Positions 16,805 to 24,881 are shown, counted from the stretch's first letter. The stretch is 25,282 bases of DNA from Chitinophagaceae bacterium (GCA_025455665.1 JALOMC010000003.1:1-25282); one strand, 5' to 3'. The notes: generated by a model from the sequence alone, not told the origin. A program made the numbers and translations.

Positions 16805-18757
16805 GTGTACAAAGTCAGAAAGTATCTGCTCAGTCATCAGGTGGCACCCAAATGGATGGTGTTCCTGTTTGACACTTGTATCGGTGCATTTTCGGTGGTA
16901 TTCGCCAACTTTCTCCGCTTCAATTTCGATGTAGAGTTGGTATCTGCCCACGGATTGATTGATGACCTGATGCTCATCATCGTCACCAACTCTTTGTTTT
17001 TCTACATTCTGAAGACGTACGAGGGCATCATTCGCTTTTCAGGTTTTGCCGAGGCCATCCGCACCACTACTGCGCTGTTTGCAGCCTTTATGCTCATGGT
17101 GTTTGTCAATTTGGGCATGCTGGCCATTGGCAAGCCCGTGCTGGTACCTACCAGCATTCTCATCATCAATTTGCTTACCGGTTCTTTTCTGATGGTAGCC
17201 TATCGCTTATTGGTAAAAACCTGGTACAAGGCCAGTATCAGCATTGGCAGCAAGGTGAATGTGCTGATTTACGGCGGCGAAATTCATGGCTCTCAGTTAA
17301 AAACTACCATTGAGCAATCAAACAATCAGCAGTACCAGGTGCTGGGCTTTATAGATGACGATCCATCGTATGTGGGCAAGACAATTGACAATATCAAGAT
17401 TTTCTCTTTTGAACAGGCCCGCCAATCGATTGCCGAATGGGAGGTGGGGTTGATCTTATTTGCCAAGCCTGAATTGGATGCTGCCATTAAAAATGAGATA
17501 GTTGACTTTTGTCTGGAGCATGATATACAGGTCAGAAATGTGCCACCTTTTGATCGTTGGATCAAAGGACAACTGAATATTTCGCAGCTGAAGGAGATCC
17601 GGATTGAAGAGCTGTTGGGCCGCCCGCAGATCAGCCTTCCCAAGCAGCATGTGCACAACCTGGTGTCGAAAAAGCGGGTACTGATTACCGGTGCTGCCGG
17701 CTCTATAGGCAGCGAGTTGGCCCGGCAGGTAGCAGGTATCAACCCGTCTGTTATCATTTTATGCGACCAAAATGAAACCGGCCTGTACGAGCTGGAGTAC
17801 GAGTTGCGCAATCATTTTCCTGCCTGCGATCATCTGGCACTGTTTATTGGTGATGTGAGAGATGAATCGGCCATGGAAAGCTTGTTCAAGCGGTTTCGTC
17901 CCGAAGTGGTATTTCATGCAGCGGCCTACAAACATGTGCCCATGATGGAGTACCATCCTTCAGAAGCTATTCGCAACAATGTGTTGGGTACCAAAATAAT
18001 GGCTGACCTCAGCATTGAATATGAGGTAGAAAGATTCTTGTTGGTGTCTACAGACAAAGCCATCAACCCCACCAACGTAATGGGTGCCAGCAAACGCATT
18101 GCTGAAATCTATGTGCAATCGCTGGGCAACCGCGATAAGAAGGTGGTACACCTCGGAGAAGGTGGTAACAACAAGGCCACTAAGTTTATTACAACTCGTT
18201 TTGGCAACGTATTAGGCAGCAATGGTAGTGTGATTCCCCGCTTTAAGGAACAGATTGCCGAGGGTGGTCCCGTTACCGTAACGCACCCCGATATTATTCG
18301 TTACTTCATGACCATTCCTGAGGCTTGCTCGCTGATGCTGGAGGCTGTGACCATGGGCAATGGTGGTGAGGTATTCATTTTTGACATGGGTGAGCCAGTG
18401 AAAATTGTAGACCTGGCCCGCAAAATGATCAAGCTGGCTGGTTTTGTTCCTGGTAAGGACATTGATATCAGGTTTACCGGACTCCGGCCGGGCGAAAAGC
18501 TGTACGAAGAACTGCTGAATAAAAAGGAAGAAGTAATGGCGACTCATCACAAAAAGATATTGATAGCCAAGGTGATGGAGTACGATTTTTATGCAGTTAA
18601 CAAGGATATTGATGTGCTGATTGAAGAGGCATTCAGAAGCAATGACGAAAATGTGGTTCGCCACATGAAGCGCATGGTGCCAGAGTACATCAGCAACAAT
18701 TCGATCTACCAATCATTTGACGAAATGAACAAGTCGCCACTGTTGGCCAGTAATTGA
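16805..18757 (+). CDS. Membrane-anchored nucleoside-diphosphate-sugar epimerase/dehydratase (CapD/WbpM type)
   Basis: This is a 650-residue protein. Four membrane segments occupy about residues 17-135 (including WMVFLFDTCIGAFSVVFANF). A first Rossmann-like domain follows (about 150-270, VLIYGGEIHGSQL and GFIDDDP), then the catalytic short-chain dehydrogenase domain from about 290. That domain has the nucleotide-binding TGAAGSIGSELA, the active-site region STDKAINPTNVMGASKR with Met in place of the usual Tyr, and TRFGNVLGSNGSVIPRF and GLRPGEKLYEE. This is the standard layout of 4,6-dehydratases that start synthesis of rare amino-sugars for surface polysaccharides. The start is a GTG; the frame is closed by a TGA at 16739 and has no ATG between that stop and the GTG, and the resulting N-terminus matches the family's. 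It is followed 21 nt later by the CpsB-like phosphatase. Confidence 0.93.
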   Translation: MYKVRKYLLSHQVAPKWMVFLFDTCIGAFSVVFANFLRFNFDVELVSAHGLIDDLMLIIVTNSLFFYILKTYEGIIRFSGFAEAIRTTTALFAAFMLMVFVNLGMLAIGKPVLVPTSILIINLLTGSFLMVAYRLLVKTWYKASISIGSKVNVLIYGGEIHGSQLKTTIEQSNNQQYQVLGFIDDDPSYVGKTIDNIKIFSFEQARQSIAEWEVGLILFAKPELDAAIKNEIVDFCLEHDIQVRNVPPFDRWIKGQLNISQLKEIRIEELLGRPQISLPKQHVHNLVSKKRVLITGAAGSIGSELARQVAGINPSVIILCDQNETGLYELEYELRNHFPACDHLALFIGDVRDESAMESLFKRFRPEVVFHAAAYKHVPMMEYHPSEAIRNNVLGTKIMADLSIEYEVERFLLVSTDKAINPTNVMGASKRIAEIYVQSLGNRDKKVVHLGEGGNNKATKFITTRFGNVLGSNGSVIPRFKEQIAEGGPVTVTHPDIIRYFMTIPEACSLMLEAVTMGNGGEVFIFDMGEPVKIVDLARKMIKLAGFVPGKDIDIRFTGLRPGEKLYEELLNKKEEVMATHHKKILIAKVMEYDFYAVNKDIDVLIEEAFRSNDENVVRHMKRMVPEYISNNSIYQSFDEMNKSPLLASN

Positions 18758-18778
18758 GCCTAACAGGCGCACCAATCC

Positions 18779-19519
18779 ATGTTTTCGTTTTTCCGAAGAA
18801 ATAGAACAGCCGCAAATGGCGCCCTGGGCTCCATAGGGGTGGATATGCACAACCACCTGCTACCTGGCATAGACGACGGCAGTCCGGATGACGCCACTTC
18901 TTTGCGACTGATAGAAGGATTAATGTCCCTTGGTTACGAAAAGTTTTACTGCACGCCGCATGTGCTGGGCGAAGTGCATCCCAATACGCCAGCCAGCATT
19001 AGCGCTGCCGCCAGCCAATTGCGGGCAGCTTTGCCGGCCGGGTACACGGCGTTAGCAGGTTTTGCGGCCGAGTACATGATGGATTATGATGCAGAGGAGC
19101 GGATGCTGAACAACGATGTATTGACCTTGCCTGGTGGCTACGTGCTGATCGAAATGAGTTACGCGGTGGAATCGCCCAACATCCGCGACATGATTTTTCA
19201 GTTGCAAACAAAAGGGTATAAGCCTATTCTGGCACATCCGGAGCGCTATCCTTACTACTACGGCAGGTTTGACCAGTACGAGTCGTTTCTTGATGCTGGT
19301 GCCGATCTTCAGATAAACCTGCTATCACTAGGGGGGTACTACGGCAAGCCTGCGCAGAAAGTGGCCGAAAAGCTGATAGAACAGGGTTTGGTCAACTGGT
19401 TAGGTACCGATATGCATCACGACCGGCACCTGGCAGCGCTGCAGCAACTGGCTGCTAATACCAAAGTATTGCGCCAAATAGAAAAAATAAAGCGCCTGAA
19501 AAACCGTGAGTTGGTCTGA
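18779..19519 (+). CDS. PHP-domain tyrosine phosphatase, CpsB/YwqE-like
   Basis: This 246-residue protein has metal-binding PHP motifs: DMHNHLLPGIDDG (His24, His26), FYCTPHV, AEYMMD, ILAHPERY and the terminal GTDMHHDRH. It fits the capsular polysaccharide phosphatase group (CpsB/YwqE/Wzb-like PHP enzymes), manganese-dependent enzymes that dephosphorylate the tyrosine kinase controlling polysaccharide polymerisation. No such kinase (Wzc/CpsD) lies in the window. The gene starts 21 nt after the CapD-like gene, so the two probably share a transcript. A short basic N-terminus (FFRRNRT) precedes the domain. It converges on ychF across a 49-bp gap without an obvious terminator. Confidence 0.9.
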   Translation: MFSFFRRNRTAANGALGSIGVDMHNHLLPGIDDGSPDDATSLRLIEGLMSLGYEKFYCTPHVLGEVHPNTPASISAAASQLRAALPAGYTALAGFAAEYMMDYDAEERMLNNDVLTLPGGYVLIEMSYAVESPNIRDMIFQLQTKGYKPILAHPERYPYYYGRFDQYESFLDAGADLQINLLSLGGYYGKPAQKVAEKLIEQGLVNWLGTDMHHDRHLAALQQLAANTKVLRQIEKIKRLKNRELV

Positions 19520-19568
19520 CAGCCGCTTATCGATTACTGAAGAAAATCAAGTATCCGCTCTATGCACT

Positions 19569-20669
19569 TTATACGTTGAAACGGAAGTGCATGATATCTC
19601 CATCCTTTACCAGATATTCTTTGCCTTCTATTCGCAGCTTTCCGTTGTCGCGGCAGGCGGCCTCCGATCCGTATTTTACAAAGTCATCAAAGGCAATTAC
19701 TTCGGCTTTGATAAAGCCTTTTTCAAAATCGGTGTGAATAACACTGGCGGCCTGCGGCGCTTTCCAGCCTTCGTGAATGGTCCATGCCCGCACTTCTTTT
19801 TCGCCGGCGGTAAAGTAGGTCTGCAGCGTGAGTAGCTTATATACACTGCGGATCAAGCGGTGGAGAGCTGGTTCAGCCATGTGGTATTCTTCCATGAACA
19901 TTTGCTTATCGGCCGGGTCTTCCAGTTCGGTAATCTGTGCCTCAATGCTGTTGTTCATAATTATAAGCCCCGCGCCTTCCCGATCGGCTACCTCTTTCAA
20001 CCGGGCACTATACTGGTTGCCGGTGTGCATGGAAGGCTCGTCTACATTGGCCACGTACAAAACGGGCTTTTCCGTCAGCAAAAACAAATCGGCAATGGCG
20101 CCTCGCAGGTCTGTACCCAGGCCCAACTCCCTGATGTTGCGCCCTTTTTCCAGGTGTTCTTTGCACATCAGCAGCGTTTCAAGTTCAGCTTTCAATTTGG
20201 CGTCGCCTGCCCGGGCTTGCTTTTCAATGCGGCTTATCTTTTTTTCTACACTATCCAGATCCTTCAGCTGCAGCTCGGTATCAATAATTTCCTTGTCGCC
20301 CACGGGGTTGATAGCGCCCTCTTCCCGCAGCACATTTTCATCTTCAAAGCAGCGCACCACATGGATGATGGCATCTACTTCGCGGATATTAGCCAAAAAC
20401 TTGTTGCCCAGCCCTTCGCCTTTGCTGGCGCCGCGTACAAGGCCGGCTATATCCACAATTTCTATTTGAGTGGGTACCACCCGCTGAGGGTTCACCAGCT
20501 CGGCCAGCTTATCCAGCCGCGGATCGGGCACATCTACCAAACCCACGTTCGGGTCGATGGTGCAAAAGCGATAGTTGCTGGCCTGCGCCTTGGCGCTATT
20601 GCTTACCGCGTTGAAAAGGGTGGATTTGCCCACGTTTGGAAGCCCTACAATACCTGCCTGAAGTGCCAT
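19569..20669 (-). CDS. ychF: Redox-regulated ATPase YchF (Obg-like, OLA1 family)
   Basis: This 366-residue protein is a full-length YchF. The P-loop is GLPNVGKST (9-17), the switch region DIAGLVRGASKGEGLGNKFL follows (DIAGLV, GEGLGN), and the nucleotide-specificity motif is NVDE, the YchF form associated with ATP preference. A helical coiled-coil section (about 130-200) and a C-terminal TGS domain (EVRAWTIHEGW to KDGDIMHFRFNV) complete it. The family binds ribosomes and affects stress responses and translation. The ATG at 20669 gives the canonical start MALQAGIVGLPNVGKS. A promoter-like motif lies about 45 nt upstream. Confidence 0.97.
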   Translation of the reverse strand: MALQAGIVGLPNVGKSTLFNAVSNSAKAQASNYRFCTIDPNVGLVDVPDPRLDKLAELVNPQRVVPTQIEIVDIAGLVRGASKGEGLGNKFLANIREVDAIIHVVRCFEDENVLREEGAINPVGDKEIIDTELQLKDLDSVEKKISRIEKQARAGDAKLKAELETLLMCKEHLEKGRNIRELGLGTDLRGAIADLFLLTEKPVLYVANVDEPSMHTGNQYSARLKEVADREGAGLIIMNNSIEAQITELEDPADKQMFMEEYHMAEPALHRLIRSVYKLLTLQTYFTAGEKEVRAWTIHEGWKAPQAASVIHTDFEKGFIKAEVIAFDDFVKYGSEAACRDNGKLRIEGKEYLVKDGDIMHFRFNV

Positions 20670-20711
20670 ATGATGCGATACTGCCAGCCCGGTGCCGGCC
20701 CTTTTTTTAAG

Positions 20712-20727
20712 GCTGCAAAAGTAGGGG
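20712..20727 (-). promoter_or_regulatory. Probable ychF promoter (-7 box TACTTTTG)
   Basis: The minus strand carries CCCCTACTTTTGCAGC, identical over all 16 nt to the motif upstream of sucD. The TACTTTTG box is at 20716-20723, about 47 nt from the ychF ATG. A TTG 22 nt further upstream (20746-20748) could serve as the -33 element. Confidence 0.6.
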
Positions 20728-20859
20728 GCTGGCCCCGAAACACGGCAAGCCGGGTAGAAAAGCCAGCTGCCTTCACGTTTATCCCGTTTCTGGCCCCATT
20801 CTTCATAGCTGTATGCAGCTCATAAATTTTGATACCTGATGCAACTTTTGGTCATCGAC

Positions 20860-20894
20860 TTTTGTCAAATACTCAAACTACACACTTATGTTTA
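20860..20894 (+). promoter_or_regulatory. Possible promoter of the leader/terminator RNA
   Basis: TTTTG (20860-20864) and TATGTTTA (20887-20894, one mismatch to TAnnTTTG) are separated by 22 nt. Transcription would begin near 20901, just before the small open frame and terminator. Confidence 0.4.
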
Positions 20895-20911
20895 GCTGTC
20901 TTTGGAACTTT

Positions 20912-20941
20912 ATGATGCGCCGCATCCACCACGTATTGTAA
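20912..20941 (+). CDS. Candidate leader peptide MMRRIHHVL
   Basis: This nine-codon open frame (ATG ATG CGC CGC ATC CAC CAC GTA TTG, stop TAA) has tandem Met, Arg and His codons. Its stop codon overlaps the first bases of the terminator stem that follows. Such an arrangement resembles ribosome-controlled attenuators: a ribosome paused on the His codons would cover the 5' arm of the terminator. An in-frame ATG at 20888 would extend it to MFSCLWNFMMRRIHHVL, but that ATG lies inside the proposed -7 box. There is no known biosynthetic gene downstream, so the sensed signal, if any, is unknown. It could also be chance within a small RNA. Confidence 0.35.
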   Translation: MMRRIHHVL

Positions 20942-20968
20942 GCCTGGCTACCCGCCGGCTTTTTTTTT
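20940..20968 (+). terminator. Intrinsic terminator / attenuator ahead of the SpmAB-like gene
   Basis: AAGCC(T)GGC pairs with GCCGGCTT around a 5-nt loop (TACCC), with one bulged T, and is followed by nine T (20960-20968). It is the most convincing plus-strand terminator in the window, yet no ordinary gene precedes it, only the short open frame. It lies 52 nt before the next start codon. Confidence 0.8.
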
Positions 20969-21020
20969 GTCGCATCTGCGCCATATTCAAGATATTGGCT
21001 GCTGATTATCTTTCAGCTGC

Positions 21021-22280
21021 ATGGCACTTAATTACGTTTGGATTGCATTTTTTCTGATAGGCTTGGTGGTAGCCCTTTGCAAGCTTGTCTTTTTGCAGGA
21101 TTACGAGATTTTCAAAAAGCTGGTCGATGGCATCTTCGATTCGGCCAAAGGATCGGTAATGGATGTGGCCCTGCCACTTACCGGCGTGATGGTGTTTTTT
21201 ATGGGCCTGATGAACATTGGTGAAAAAGCCGGTGCCGTCAATTTTCTGGCCCGCCTGCTCAATCCATTTTTAAAGCGCTTGTTTCCGGAAGTGCCCGACA
21301 AGCACCCTGCCATGGGCCAGATGGTGATGAACTTTAGCGCAAATATGCTGGGCCTCGACAATGCAGCCACACCTTTTGGCCTGAAGGCCATGGAAAGCCT
21401 GCAGACCTTGAACCCTCGTCAGGACACTGCCACCAATGCACAAATCATGTTTTTGGTATTGCACACCAGTGGGCTTACGCTTTTGCCACTGTCCATTTTT
21501 GCGTTCCGGGCCGGTGCGGAATCGGCAGATCCTACAAGTGTGTTCATCCCATGTGTTTTGGGCACAGTAGCTACTACAGTCGCATCTATTCTGGTCACCG
21601 GCTTGTGGCAGCGTCTCCGGTTCGATTGGGTGCTGATCGCCTGGCTGCTCAGCATTGTAGGGCTGGTGGCTGGTTTTATGTGGTTCATTTCTACTTTGCC
21701 CTCCCAGGCCAGCCTTACCGAACCAACCTTTCTCAGCCGCGAAACCTTTAGCAAGGTGTTTGGCAATCTGGTACTGTTTCTCATTGTTGCTGCCTTTATT
21801 GCCGGCGGCCTGTGGAAGCGGGTAAATGTATTTGATGCATTTATTGATGGCGCCAAACAGGGCTGGGAGGTAATTGTAAAAATCATTCCTTACCTCGTGG
21901 GTATGCTGGTGGCTATCCGGGTGTTCCGAGAAAGCGGCGCACTCGATTTCATCATCCAGGGCATTAGTTTTGGCCTGGCCAGTATTGGTATCGGCAGCGA
22001 TTTTGTGCCGGCACTGCCAGTGGCTATTATGAAGCCATTCAGCGGCAGCGGCGCCCGCGGCCTCATGCTCGATGTGTTTAAGTCGCACGGGCCCGACAGC
22101 TTTGTGGGGCAAATGGCTTCCACGTTTCAGGGTAGTGCCGACACCACCTTTTACATATTGGCGCTGTATTTTGGCAGCGTAGGCATCAAAAAAGTGCGGT
22201 ATGCCATTTGGGCCGGTATGATTGCCGATTTTCTCGGGGTCATTGCGGCCATCTTCATCGCCTACTTCTTCTTCAAATAG
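21021..22280 (+). CDS. SpmA-SpmB-like nucleoside recognition (Gate) domain membrane protein
   Basis: This 419-residue polytopic protein reads as a fusion of two halves. Residues about 1-210 resemble SpmA (GSVMDVALPLTGVMVFFMGL, GQMVMNFSANMLGLDNAATPFGLKAM). Residues about 245-419 resemble SpmB (DGAKQGWEVIVKIIPYLVGM, FSGSGARGLMLD, QGSADTTFYILALYFGS). Each half carries a nucleoside-recognition/Gate domain, and about ten membrane segments are visible. In Bacillus the two proteins act in spore core dehydration. In non-sporulating Bacteroidota the fused form is common and its substrate is unknown, with transport of a small solute the usual suggestion. Its upstream region holds a putative attenuator, and no separate promoter was found between the terminator and the ATG. 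Confidence 0.88.
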   Translation: MALNYVWIAFFLIGLVVALCKLVFLQDYEIFKKLVDGIFDSAKGSVMDVALPLTGVMVFFMGLMNIGEKAGAVNFLARLLNPFLKRLFPEVPDKHPAMGQMVMNFSANMLGLDNAATPFGLKAMESLQTLNPRQDTATNAQIMFLVLHTSGLTLLPLSIFAFRAGAESADPTSVFIPCVLGTVATTVASILVTGLWQRLRFDWVLIAWLLSIVGLVAGFMWFISTLPSQASLTEPTFLSRETFSKVFGNLVLFLIVAAFIAGGLWKRVNVFDAFIDGAKQGWEVIVKIIPYLVGMLVAIRVFRESGALDFIIQGISFGLASIGIGSDFVPALPVAIMKPFSGSGARGLMLDVFKSHGPDSFVGQMASTFQGSADTTFYILALYFGSVGIKKVRYAIWAGMIADFLGVIAAIFIAYFFFK

Positions 22281-22304
22281 AGTAGGCTGTAAGGCCAGCC
22301 CGGT

Positions 22305-23498
22305 TTATTCCTCAAAATACACCAGACTGCCGCCCACCCATTCTTTGTCGGCATTGTAGCGTACGCCTATCATTTTACCCTTGCTTAGCCTTGCCAGGTT
22401 TTGCACGGCCAAAGGACGGCTGGCACCGGGCGGCCAAAAATAAAAAATACGGATCTCTGCCTTGGCGGGTACATCGGGCGTTTCAATCACATCGGCATAG
22501 GTCACTTTGCGCTGCAGTATCCAGTTTTCCGGATCCTTTACCGCCGCTATGTCGGCGGCTGTTACATCAATGATGACGCCCTGGCCGGCAAAAGAAAAAA
22601 GCGGCTTCAGCACATAATTTTCTAAATCAGCCGGAACGCTTTCCAGCTCGTGCAGAAAGCGGGTAGCTGGTACGTACGGACTGTTTATAAACGGTAGTGT
22701 GTACTTACTAATGCGATAAAACCAATGCGGATGCGGACACCAGCTGACCTGCCAGTCGTTCCGAATATTGATGGTGCCGGCTGGTAGTTCTTGTTTGTCG
22801 AGGTCATCAAAAATGAGGCGATTATAAATGCGGCTGATGTATTGTTTGGTGCCATCGCTTTTTTCATAGAACAAGCGTTGGCCATCGGCTCGCAGTTTGG
22901 TCAGGCACACCGTTTCAATACCAATCAGGTCTTTGGTGCACCTGAAATCGATGCGTGTTTTTTGTTGGTCGGGATAAATCTCCAGAAGGATCACCTCCGA
23001 TGGCTCGTGTGAGCCAACAATGATGCTGCGCAATAATTCGGTGTAGCTTTCTTTTTGATAGCCGTTGAGATAGCTGCTGTAGCCAGCCGGAATATCAAAA
23101 TGCTGTGCTGTGATATCCGCATGCAGCACCTGGTAGGCAAACAGGGTAGGGAAGCCCTGCATCTCAATCAGCTGCGGCACGTATTCGCCGGCCTCGTTGA
23201 TGCAAATGCCAAAATCAAAAGCGATGAAATCGGTGTGTGCATTCTCGCCGGGTACCTCGTAACCCGCAGGAATAGCCCTGGCGGTCATCTCCGAAAAATC
23301 GGGCCGCACAATCACGTCCACGATGTCTTCGCAGGCCTGCAGTACTTTGTCTTTAAATGATTTTTCGATGAACACTGGTGTTTCTGCCACCCTGAATTCG
23401 ATATCGCCAGGGTGTACGGCATGCAGGGCCTGCAGGTAGGCGGCATATTTTTCGGGGGTAAATGCGGCATTGTAGGCTCGGCGTATGGCTGGCACCAT
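22305..23498 (-). CDS. Uncharacterised ATP-grasp-like protein
   Basis: I know of no named function for this 397-residue protein. Its C-terminal third reads like an ATP-grasp fold: YVLKPLFSFAGQGVII (Lys298 and a glycine-rich loop, 295-310), WILQRKV (326-332, like the ATP-grasp adenine-binding 'QefI' strand), AEIRIFYFW (347-355) and NLARLSKGKMIG (Asn367) in the position of the metal-binding residues. The N-terminal part contains FDFGICINEAGEYVPQLIEMQGFPTLF (landmarks FDFG and LIEMQGFPTLF), reminiscent of the substrate domain of glutathionylspermidine synthase-like enzymes, and IYNRLIFDDL. It may ligate an amine or amino acid to a carboxylate. No signal peptide is present, so it is cytoplasmic. 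It follows ccmB by 43 bp on the same strand and converges on the SpmAB-like gene. Confidence 0.6.
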   Translation of the reverse strand: MVPAIRRAYNAAFTPEKYAAYLQALHAVHPGDIEFRVAETPVFIEKSFKDKVLQACEDIVDVIVRPDFSEMTARAIPAGYEVPGENAHTDFIAFDFGICINEAGEYVPQLIEMQGFPTLFAYQVLHADITAQHFDIPAGYSSYLNGYQKESYTELLRSIIVGSHEPSEVILLEIYPDQQKTRIDFRCTKDLIGIETVCLTKLRADGQRLFYEKSDGTKQYISRIYNRLIFDDLDKQELPAGTINIRNDWQVSWCPHPHWFYRISKYTLPFINSPYVPATRFLHELESVPADLENYVLKPLFSFAGQGVIIDVTAADIAAVKDPENWILQRKVTYADVIETPDVPAKAEIRIFYFWPPGASRPLAVQNLARLSKGKMIGVRYNADKEWVGGSLVYFEE

Positions 23499-23541
23499 GA
23501 TGAATAGTTTTCTTGAGCGTTAAAGTAAATGAATTACCGCT

Positions 23542-24201
23542 TTAGTCCTTCCACAAGTAGGGAAAGAGCACCGCAGCCATCACAAGCACCAGCGCATCCA
23601 GCCCCAGTAGCAGCCCCGTTATTTGCCAGGCAGCCCCGGCTTTAAACACTTCGCCGTAGGCAAACTTTGATAGCCGGATAAGCAGTACCATTTGTGGTAC
23701 AATCACCGGAAATCCTAAAATGGCTACCAGGGCCGCCTGCTGTCGGGCCTTGGCAGCAATGGCACTAAGCATGGTAAATACAAGCGACAAACCAAAGCCC
23801 CCCAGCGCTACAATACCTACAAATACCAGCGACGACTGCACCGGGCTGCCTAGCAATACCTGAAAACAAAGCACCGATACCAACCCGAGAATCAGCATGT
23901 AAATACTGTTCAGCAGCATTTTTGAAAAAAGGTATTCGAGCGGGTGGCAGATGCTGTAATAGTAGAGACTGCGGCCACGTGGTTCGCCCACAAAACTTTT
24001 GACCACTGCATTTACCACTATAAACAATTGCGTGATCCAAAACAGTGCATTCCACTGTATCGCATCGGGTCGGCCGGCAGCCAGATACAACACAAAAATG
24101 GTACTGAGAGCATATACCACAATGCCGTACAAGTTTTGCTGCTGCCGCAGCTCCAGCGTCAGGTCTTTTTTAAAAAGAACCCAGGTGGCAGCAGCTTTCA
24201 T
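23542..24201 (-). CDS. ccmB: Heme exporter / cytochrome c maturation permease CcmB
   Basis: This 219-residue protein has about six membrane segments and matches CcmB in length and layout. A cytosolic N-terminus with FKKDLTLELRQ leads into the first segment. The conserved SFVGEPRGRSLYYYSICHPLEYLFSKML follows (landmarks EPRGRSLYYY and SKML), and GGFGLSLVFTMLSAIAAKARQQAALVAILGFPVIVPQ near the end carries the family's LGFPVIVP. CcmB works with the ATPase CcmA in system I cytochrome c maturation. Its start codon overlaps the tdk stop by 4 nt (ATGA), so it is translationally coupled to thymidine kinase. Neither ccmA nor ccmC is adjacent. Confidence 0.92.
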   Translation of the reverse strand: MKAAATWVLFKKDLTLELRQQQNLYGIVVYALSTIFVLYLAAGRPDAIQWNALFWITQLFIVVNAVVKSFVGEPRGRSLYYYSICHPLEYLFSKMLLNSIYMLILGLVSVLCFQVLLGSPVQSSLVFVGIVALGGFGLSLVFTMLSAIAAKARQQAALVAILGFPVIVPQMVLLIRLSKFAYGEVFKAGAAWQITGLLLGLDALVLVMAAVLFPYLWKD

Positions 24202-24788
24202 CGTTTCCGAGCTTGGTTTTCAATCCTTTCAAAATAGTGTTTGCGGCAAAGTGGCACGTATACATCCTTTTCGCCTAGTAGTACCTGCTGGTCGCCTGCA
24301 CCGGTTCGGTAGCTGAAGCTGGCAATATTGCCGCAGTCTACGCAAATGGCGTGTAGCTTGGTAATGTAGTCGGCTACCGCCAGCAGGTTGGGCATTTGTC
24401 CAAACGGTTTGCCGAGGTAGTCCATGTCGAGGCCAGCCACAATGACCCGGGCCCCCTGGTGCGCCAGTTGCTGGCACACGTGTATGATTTCAGCGTCAAA
24501 AAATTGCGCCTCATCTATACCCACTACATCTACACCGGCCGCCAATAGCAAAATGGTTTGCGAGTTATCGATGGGGGTGCTTTGAATGCTGTTTTCATCG
24601 TGGCTCACAATATTCACTTCATCGTAGCGTACGTCAATGGCAGGCTTAAAAATTTCCACTTTCAGATTAGCAATTCGGGCCCGCTTCAAACGACGGATCA
24701 GTTCTTCGGTTTTGCCGCTGAACATACTGCCGCAGATTACTTCAATCCAGCCGCGTCGTTCTCCTGTTAAATTTGGCTCAATAAACAT
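24198..24788 (-). CDS. tdk: Thymidine kinase (type II)
   Basis: This 196-residue protein has the type II thymidine kinase pattern: P-loop GSMFSGKT (20-27), IDEAQFFD with the catalytic Glu, GLDMDYLGKPFG, and zinc-binding cysteines in CVDCG and CRKHY. It phosphorylates thymidine with ATP in the salvage pathway and acts in the cytoplasm as a tetramer. The ATG at 24788 gives the usual short N-terminal extension before WIEVICGSMFSGKT. It is the first gene of a minus-strand unit with ccmB and possibly the ATP-grasp-like gene, and is divergent from the partial gene at the window end across a 93-bp gap. Confidence 0.97.
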   Translation of the reverse strand: MFIEPNLTGERRGWIEVICGSMFSGKTEELIRRLKRARIANLKVEIFKPAIDVRYDEVNIVSHDENSIQSTPIDNSQTILLLAAGVDVVGIDEAQFFDAEIIHVCQQLAHQGARVIVAGLDMDYLGKPFGQMPNLLAVADYITKLHAICVDCGNIASFSYRTGAGDQQVLLGEKDVYVPLCRKHYFERIENQARKR

Positions 24789-24881
24789 CTGTGAATAAAA
24801 CTGCTACGTTAAAGCTTGCTGTGGGCCAGTAACTTTATCCGTACTGCATCGCTTCATGTTTTTATTGAAACAACAGCCGTA

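Larger units (their letters stand above)
20670..21020. other. Divergent intergenic region with putative attenuator
   Basis: This 351-bp gap between ychF (minus) and the SpmAB-like gene (plus) is the longest non-coding stretch in the window. It holds the ychF promoter motif, a plus-strand promoter-like pair, a nine-codon open frame with an internal GATGC/GCATC palindrome, and a strong plus-strand terminator 53 bp before the SpmAB-like gene. These parts are listed separately. An inverted repeat AGCTG/CAGCT (20807-20820) is also present but has no T-run. Confidence 0.6.

Noticed and set aside
19860..20825. 321-codon plus-strand open frame opposite ychF
   Set aside because: Mirror of ychF extending into the intergenic region; no domain, and the sense gene is unambiguous.
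22281..22304. GGCTG/CAGCC inverted repeat between the convergent SpmAB-like and ATP-grasp-like genes
   Set aside because: Only a 5-bp stem without a clear T-run; too weak to call.
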